This document shows positions 60,244 to 64,000 of a stretch of DNA of 64,000 nucleotides, in pieces. The DNA is from Bacillus sp. FJAT-27264 (GTDB lineage Bacteria > Bacillota > Bacilli > Paenibacillales > Paenibacillaceae), in assembly GCF_001682855.1 (NCBI RefSeq), contig NZ_MAQW01000001.1, forward strand, positions 1,689,569 through 1,753,568, given 5' to 3'. The notes below the pieces were generated by a model. The model ran no database searches. It saw nothing but the letters and a program-made list of their open reading frames with translations, and had not been told where the DNA came from. The position numbers and the translations under genes are program-made. Each line of letters starts with the position of its first letter. Positions within the stretch are counted from its first letter, which is position 1.

Positions 60244-61101
60244 TTACTTATTTAAAATAGGTATTTCGCTAAGTAGTTCCTTCAAGTTCATAGCATCCCA
60301 CGGCATATGCTCCGTTATCCCTAATCCAACTACATCTGTTTCTTCAGATAGCTCTTTAAGCAGCTTAAGCAGCCCCGGCATTTGCATCGTTCCAGCAGCA
60401 GAAAAATCATAATGTGCTTCAGGGTTAGCAAAGATCAAAGATCGAAATGCCTTAGGGTCAAGCACATCCAGATCAATGTGAATCGCCAGGTGCTTAATGT
60501 TATTTTGTTTAATCCATTCTTTTATAGATTCAGTGCTGTTTGTTAGCTCCTCGGTTCCAGCGGTTCTAATCCCTAGTCGTTGAATGATTTCTGCATCAAA
60601 ATCGGTTTGTACATTTATACCTGCAATAAACACATTTTCAGTTTTCAGCGGAGTTTTCACATATTTGGCGAACTCTTCATCGCCTTCTCCCAACAAGTTG
60701 CCGAGAGGTAAAGTGTGTCCATAATCATACCCGACAATTCTCCCTAAATCGCTGTGAGCATCGATCCAGATCAAACCTAATTCCCCATTGTATCGTTCGT
60801 TCAAATAGGCAAATGGAGCTTGTTCGACTAAACAGTCACCACCAAACATAACGATACGATCTGGCTTATGCGCATCAATGATATGCTGAGCGGCCTCTAA
60901 TTGCTCAAGCAGCTGTTTTCTTCCATATACACCGTTCTCGTTCTCAAGCGGAGTTCCGTCATAGGCTTGAACGGGAACATGAATAAGAGGCTGATCATTA
61001 TTAGGGGCCAGCCAAGCAAGCAGTTCAGCTCCAAAAGAATAGTTAGGATTATTTCCCCCTTGCCATTGCGGCATCAGTAAGCGTATGGTTTGCTTAGTCA
61101 T
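60244..61101 (-). CDS. Arginase/agmatinase family protein
   Basis: A 285-residue ureohydrolase-fold protein: MTKQTIRLLMPQWQGGNNP start, LIWIDAHSDLG (metal motif DAHxD) and LAIHIDLDVLDPKAFRS (DxDxxDP motif). The first family metal-binding histidine, normally in GGDH, is a cysteine here (IVMFGGDCLVEQ), which is seen in some non-arginase members. It may act on a guanidino compound other than arginine. ATG 61101 has AAAAGGAGAG upstream. It is divergent from an HxlR regulator. Confidence 0.85.
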   Translation of the reverse strand: MTKQTIRLLMPQWQGGNNPNYSFGAELLAWLAPNNDQPLIHVPVQAYDGTPLENENGVYGRKQLLEQLEAAQHIIDAHKPDRIVMFGGDCLVEQAPFAYLNERYNGELGLIWIDAHSDLGRIVGYDYGHTLPLGNLLGEGDEEFAKYVKTPLKTENVFIAGINVQTDFDAEIIQRLGIRTAGTEELTNSTESIKEWIKQNNIKHLAIHIDLDVLDPKAFRSLIFANPEAHYDFSAAGTMQMPGLLKLLKELSEETDVVGLGITEHMPWDAMNLKELLSEIPILNK

Positions 61102-61157
61102 TTTTTCTCTCCTTTTATTTAAAGTAAAGCTAGTATAGAATGTGAGCATACAAAAAA

Positions 61158-61186
61158 ATAGTACGCACAATATTGATAGGTACTAT
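61158..61186. promoter_or_regulatory. Inverted repeat between arginase-family and HxlR genes
   Basis: ATAGTAC (61158-61164) and GTACTAT (61180-61186), centres 22 bp apart, directly upstream of the HxlR gene. Likely HxlR operator. Confidence 0.5.
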
Positions 61187-61205
61187 CAGAAAGGATAGTG
61201 TAAAC

Positions 61206-61547
61206 ATGAGTATGGCTGAATATAAAGGTAAAGTTAAACATATTCAAGATACGCCTTTTGGTTATACATTATCGATTATTGGAGGAAAGTGGAAGATGGT
61301 TCTCATTTATCTCCTCGCCGAAAACCAGCCGGTTCGCTTTAATGATCTGAAGAGACAGGTCGGAGCGATCACATATAAAATGCTCAGTTCACAGCTTAAA
61401 GAATTGGAAGCAGATGGCATGGTAAAACGGGTAGAATACCCTCAAGTTCCTCCAAAAGTCGAATATAGTCTGACGGAAAAGGCGGAAACCTTATTGCCTG
61501 TGTTAGAAGGGTTATGTGAGTGGGGAGTACAGCATCAGGAGCATTAA
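61206..61547 (+). CDS. HxlR family transcriptional regulator
   Basis: A 113-residue winged-helix protein: FGYTLSIIGGKWKMVLIYLLAENQPVRFNDLKRQVGAITYKMLSSQLKELEADGMVKR (family match) and VEYSLTEKAETLLPVLEGLCEWG. The N-terminal redox cysteine of YodB/HypR is absent; only Cys in LCEWG. ATG 61206 has AAAGGA ten bases upstream. It is divergent from the arginase-family gene, its likely target. Confidence 0.87.
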   Translation: MSMAEYKGKVKHIQDTPFGYTLSIIGGKWKMVLIYLLAENQPVRFNDLKRQVGAITYKMLSSQLKELEADGMVKRVEYPQVPPKVEYSLTEKAETLLPVLEGLCEWGVQHQEH

Positions 61548-61560
61548 ATTTACTACCGCC

Positions 61561-61599
61561 AAAAAAGCTGCAAGGTTAATAAACCTGCAGCTTTTTTTG
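61561..61599 (+). terminator. Terminator after HxlR gene
   Basis: AAAAAAGCTGCAAGGTT / AACCTGCAGCTTTTTTT hairpin (one bulge). Confidence 0.88.
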
Positions 61600-61609
61600 T
61601 TAATTCGTA

Positions 61610-61800
61610 AGCGTCAAGCCCTCACGGGCGGAGATGAACAAAAACCGGGCAGGTGGAGAACGTTCGGATTTGCTTGCACCAGTAATAAGCGTCTTAACGG
61701 GGCAGATTGACGTCCAACAGCACGAGATCCGGACGAATGCCCTGGAACACCCCCATAACTCGGTCGAACTCCTGGACCGCAAGATCGAATTACAAAATTG
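61610..61800 (-). pseudogene. Response regulator receiver-domain remnant
   Basis: The minus strand reads VQEFDRVMGVFQGIRPDLVLLDVNLPR, a stop, then DAYYWCKQIRTFSTCPVFVHLRP, a stop, then GLTLTN. This matches the middle of an OmpR-type receiver domain (phosphoacceptor Asp in LVLLDVNLP, then GYYWC.QIR...CPV) as in BceR-like regulators. The start, the DNA-binding domain and any partner kinase are missing. Confidence 0.7.
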
Positions 61801-61916
61801 TAAGGTAGCTTTAAGATAGATTTAAGGTAGATGTAAGGCAAATCGATAGTTTAGGCCAGTCTGGCAGGATAAGATTGGAACAAATAAAATAGAATTTTTT
61901 TAAAAGGAGAATCGAG

Positions 61917-63419
61917 ATGAGGCTGTTTGAACTGTTGCTTCTTTTGTCAAACATCGGCTTGTTTGCATTAACAGTCCTACTAAAAAAAGGACAGCGTAGA
62001 ATTCCAGTACTCGTTGCAAGCGGGATCGCCACACTTTTATTGGTCATTCATTGGATGGTGGAAGGATACAGAGTCCAGCTATTATTCCCATATTGCATAA
62101 CGGTCATTTTTTTAGCCATTTCAGGTTATAGGTATTTTAAAAAAACCAGCCCCAAAAAAATTCCACGATTCATATTGGGTTCAGCTTATACCGCTATAGC
62201 GATAATGCTGATCGTAACAGCGGGTCTCATGTATGCTTTTCCTGTATTTAAACTGCCTGAACCGGCAGGCGAATTTAAGGTAGGAACGCAAGCTTTTCAT
62301 TTCGTGGATCCAAATAGGGAAGAGATTTTCGGTGAAGCCAGAGATGGTAAGAGAGAATTAATGGTTCAAGTATGGTATCCGGCTCAAGCTGGCACCGGCA
62401 AGCACGCTCCCTTTATTCCCGATACCCAGATTTTACGTTATATGGCCGCGAACTATGGCCTTCCCGGGTTTACTTTGCAACACCTGAAGTACGTATCCAG
62501 TCATGCTTATTCGGGGGCCGATGTCTCTTCGGCACAGACTTCATACCCGCTGATCCTTGCGAATCCTGGCTTCGGCTCTTCCAGGTTCCTTCACACGTCG
62601 CAAGCCGAAGATCTCGCGAGTCACGGATATATCGTGGCCGTGATCGACCACACCTACAATACATTTGCAACCGAGTTTCCGGACGGTCGAATCACGACTA
62701 GCTCAACCAACGACTTATTCTCGCCTGACCATGATTACCGGACGGAAAGCGGAAACCGCGACAAGCTCGGAAAGGTGTTAACCGACGATGTGACGTTTAC
62801 ATTGGACCAATTCGAGCTCATCCAATCAGGGCAGATTCCAAGTCATTTAAAAGGAAGGATTGATCTCCGTCATGTCGGGGTGTTCGGTCATTCCATCGGC
62901 GGAGCGACGGCCTATGACGCTGCTTACGATCCGCGAGTCGCGGTTGGAATAGACTTGGATGGAGCGCTTTATCGACTGCGTGACAGAGAGAGTCTGCGAA
63001 AGCCGTTCTTGTTCATGAACTCGGAAAGCGAATTCGAAAGATTAAAGATGGTGAGGGATAACCACGCCTACACGGAGGCAGAGCTTAAACGTATGGGCAA
63101 CACAAGGGAGTGGATGGATCAAGTAACAGAAGACAAAAAGCTAGAGCTTGAACGGATGCGCGAATCGGTCGACTCAGGGGGGCAATTCCTCTATATCGAA
63201 AATTCAGAGCATTTGAATTTTACCGACGTACAATACATTTCTCCGATATTCAAAATGCTGGGCATTACAGGAAAGATTGCACCCGAAAGAGCGAACTCCG
63301 TTATCAATGCCTATATGCTGGATTTCTTCGATAAGTATCTGAAAAATCAAGGTGGAACCTTAATGAAAGGACCGGATAGCCGCTTTCCGGAGGTGAAATT
63401 CGGAACCTCGCTATTGTAA
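61917..63419 (+). CDS. Membrane-anchored alpha/beta hydrolase (PAF acetylhydrolase-like)
   Basis: A 500-residue protein. Residues 1-115 hold four hydrophobic segments (LLLLLSNIGLFALTVLL, IPVLVASGIATLLLVIHWMV, LLFPYCITVIFLAISGY, FILGSAYTAIAIMLIVTAGLMYAF). The rest is an alpha/beta hydrolase domain resembling platelet-activating-factor acetylhydrolases: RELMVQVWYPA, PLILANPGFGSSRFLHTSQAEDLASHGYIV, nucleophile in VGVFGHSIGGATAYDA, acid in GIDLDGALY and His in IENSEHLNFTDVQY. The hydrolase domain is likely outside the cell. The natural ester is unknown. AAAGGAG precedes the ATG. Confidence 0.88.
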   Translation: MRLFELLLLLSNIGLFALTVLLKKGQRRIPVLVASGIATLLLVIHWMVEGYRVQLLFPYCITVIFLAISGYRYFKKTSPKKIPRFILGSAYTAIAIMLIVTAGLMYAFPVFKLPEPAGEFKVGTQAFHFVDPNREEIFGEARDGKRELMVQVWYPAQAGTGKHAPFIPDTQILRYMAANYGLPGFTLQHLKYVSSHAYSGADVSSAQTSYPLILANPGFGSSRFLHTSQAEDLASHGYIVAVIDHTYNTFATEFPDGRITTSSTNDLFSPDHDYRTESGNRDKLGKVLTDDVTFTLDQFELIQSGQIPSHLKGRIDLRHVGVFGHSIGGATAYDAAYDPRVAVGIDLDGALYRLRDRESLRKPFLFMNSESEFERLKMVRDNHAYTEAELKRMGNTREWMDQVTEDKKLELERMRESVDSGGQFLYIENSEHLNFTDVQYISPIFKMLGITGKIAPERANSVINAYMLDFFDKYLKNQGGTLMKGPDSRFPEVKFGTSLL

Positions 63420-63448
63420 TTACAGAACAGGCTGCCGATTATGATATG

Positions 63449-63504
63449 CTCCCCGTCAAGTAGACAGGTTTAACAAATAAACCGCTACTTGATGGGGAGT
63501 TTTC
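63449..63504 (+). terminator. Long hairpin after the hydrolase
   Basis: CTCCCCGTCAAGTAG (63449-63463) pairs with CTACTTGATGGGGAG (63485-63499; one G-T pair) with an inner GGTTT/AAACC stem, followed by TTTTCC. It is probably the terminator, but could be the terminal repeats of a lost IS. Confidence 0.6.
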
Positions 63505-63519
63505 CTTTGTCTAAGAAGA

Positions 63520-63712
63520 ACTTCGTTTGGCGAATGCGCTGCATCGGTTAACAAAAATATTTGTTCAAGCTCAGGACGAATTTTTTGTCTCCAAACGGTT
63601 GCCCACGATGTATAGAACTCTTTCAGATTGGCATCCGGCAATTATTTTGCCGCTTCAAGGGCAACTGTTAACCCGCCAATGTCAGCAATATTCTCTGTTA
63701 TGGTCAGTAGTA
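63520..63712 (-). pseudogene. M13 (PepO-type) metallopeptidase remnant
   Basis: The minus strand reads ITENIADIGGLTVALEAAK, a stop, then LPDANLKEFYTSWATVWRQKIRPELEQIFLLTDAAHSPNE. ENIADIGGL is the third zinc-ligand motif of neprilysin-family peptidases, and the rest matches the segment after it. Upstream catalytic HExxH and the C-terminal CxxW region are absent. Confidence 0.75.
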
Positions 63713-63758
63713 GAGGCACCAGTCGCCTTAACAATTCAAAAAGAGGAGGCCCCCCAAC

Positions 63759-63943
63759 TAACGGCATTATTGTACCTTATTTTCCTTAAATATAGACATA
63801 TGAGTAAAATAAGGGCATTATTGTATCTTATTTTTCGAAAAATCACGCTGATTGGGCTATTCTGGAAGATTTAAGGTACAATATTGCACTTAATCTCCAC
63901 TAACCCCTCGCTGCATAGAATTTAAGGTACAAAAATGCCGTTA
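63759..63943. repeat. Intact four-unit 21-bp repeat array (array 2)
   Basis: Units at 63759-63779, 63810-63830 (orientation one) and 63872-63892, 63923-63943 (inverted). Consensus of the second orientation is TAAGGTACAAAAATGC followed by N(N)TTA. Same-orientation units start exactly 51 bp apart, leaving 30-bp spacers. The central pair starts 62 bp apart. The same geometry surrounds the IS256 element. No coding content. The remaining 63944-64000 shows nothing. Confidence 0.88.
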
Positions 63944-64000
63944 ATTATCCTTCTTGTTTGCACTCTCTTTTTTCTTAGCTATGTTTGTTTTGTTAATGCT

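Noticed and set aside
63449..63499. Complete insertion sequence ends
   Set aside because: The hairpin resembles some IS termini, but no transposase or second end is present, so a terminator is the simpler reading.

Overview
The window looks like a chromosomal segment of a Paenibacillus-type member of the Bacillota. Genes have strong AGGAGG-type ribosome binding sites and GTG and TTG starts are common. Several protein families are ones I know from Bacillus and Paenibacillus (YuzB, YumC-type ferredoxin reductase, YneR, HxlR regulators, monomeric sarcosine oxidase type). Base composition is moderate. No rRNA or tRNA genes were seen.

Layout: 0-4.7 kb is a sugar locus with a truncated ABC sugar-binding lipoprotein, a LacI regulator and a divergent GH36 alpha-galactosidase. 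4.8-9.7 kb is the pentose phosphate set zwf-tal-gnd with a divergent LysR regulator. 9.8-13.9 kb holds an SDR dehydrogenase divergent from a TetR regulator, an IMP-dehydrogenase-family enzyme and an alpha/beta hydrolase. 14.2-17.6 kb is an iron-sulfur/redox neighbourhood: a YneR-like protein, ferredoxin, a SufR-like regulator, YuzB, an A-type Fe-S carrier and a ferredoxin-NADP reductase with an unusual repeat-built N-terminus. 17.7-20.2 kb is a repeat-rich gap interrupted by an IS256-family element. 20.2-24.9 kb holds an MMPL transporter, a zinc-free quinone oxidoreductase and an ArsR regulator. 25.1-31.1 kb is a complete biotin operon (bioA-D-B-F-H-like-C) behind a BirA operator. 31.3-34.3 kb holds HxlR, a luciferase-like monooxygenase, a quinone reductase and a GDSL esterase.

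34.4-39.3 kb is an uncharacterised cluster: two near-identical small proteins bracket a GIY-YIG-like protein, a CobT-like VWA protein, a CobS/MoxR-like AAA ATPase and an MFS transporter. The ATPase and VWA frames meet at a run of nine A with a classical A AAA AAC slip site, and the VWA frame has no usable start of its own, so a -1 frameshift fusion is likely. 39.5-45.5 kb is an operon for a MIO-type ammonia-lyase whose Ala-Ser-Gly motif reads Ala-Cys-Gly, with an amino-acid ABC importer, an IclR regulator and a sarcosine/N-methyl-amino-acid oxidase. 46.4-54.2 kb is a peptide ABC importer operon with an AbgB-like M20 hydrolase and a class I amidotransferase-type hydrolase. An alpha-L-fucosidase follows.

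55.6-60.2 kb is a rearranged block: two copies of a CPBP membrane protease, three MerR copies in different states of decay (one with an ATA start), a transporter fragment and a hexanucleotide microsatellite. 60.2-64 kb holds an arginase-family protein, an HxlR regulator, a membrane-anchored alpha/beta hydrolase and several decayed genes.

The most unusual non-coding signal is a 21-bp element. It occurs four times at 63.76-63.94 kb and four times around the IS256 element. At each locus two copies point one way and two the other, with exactly 51 bp between same-orientation copies. The IS element has inserted close to the symmetry centre of one array.
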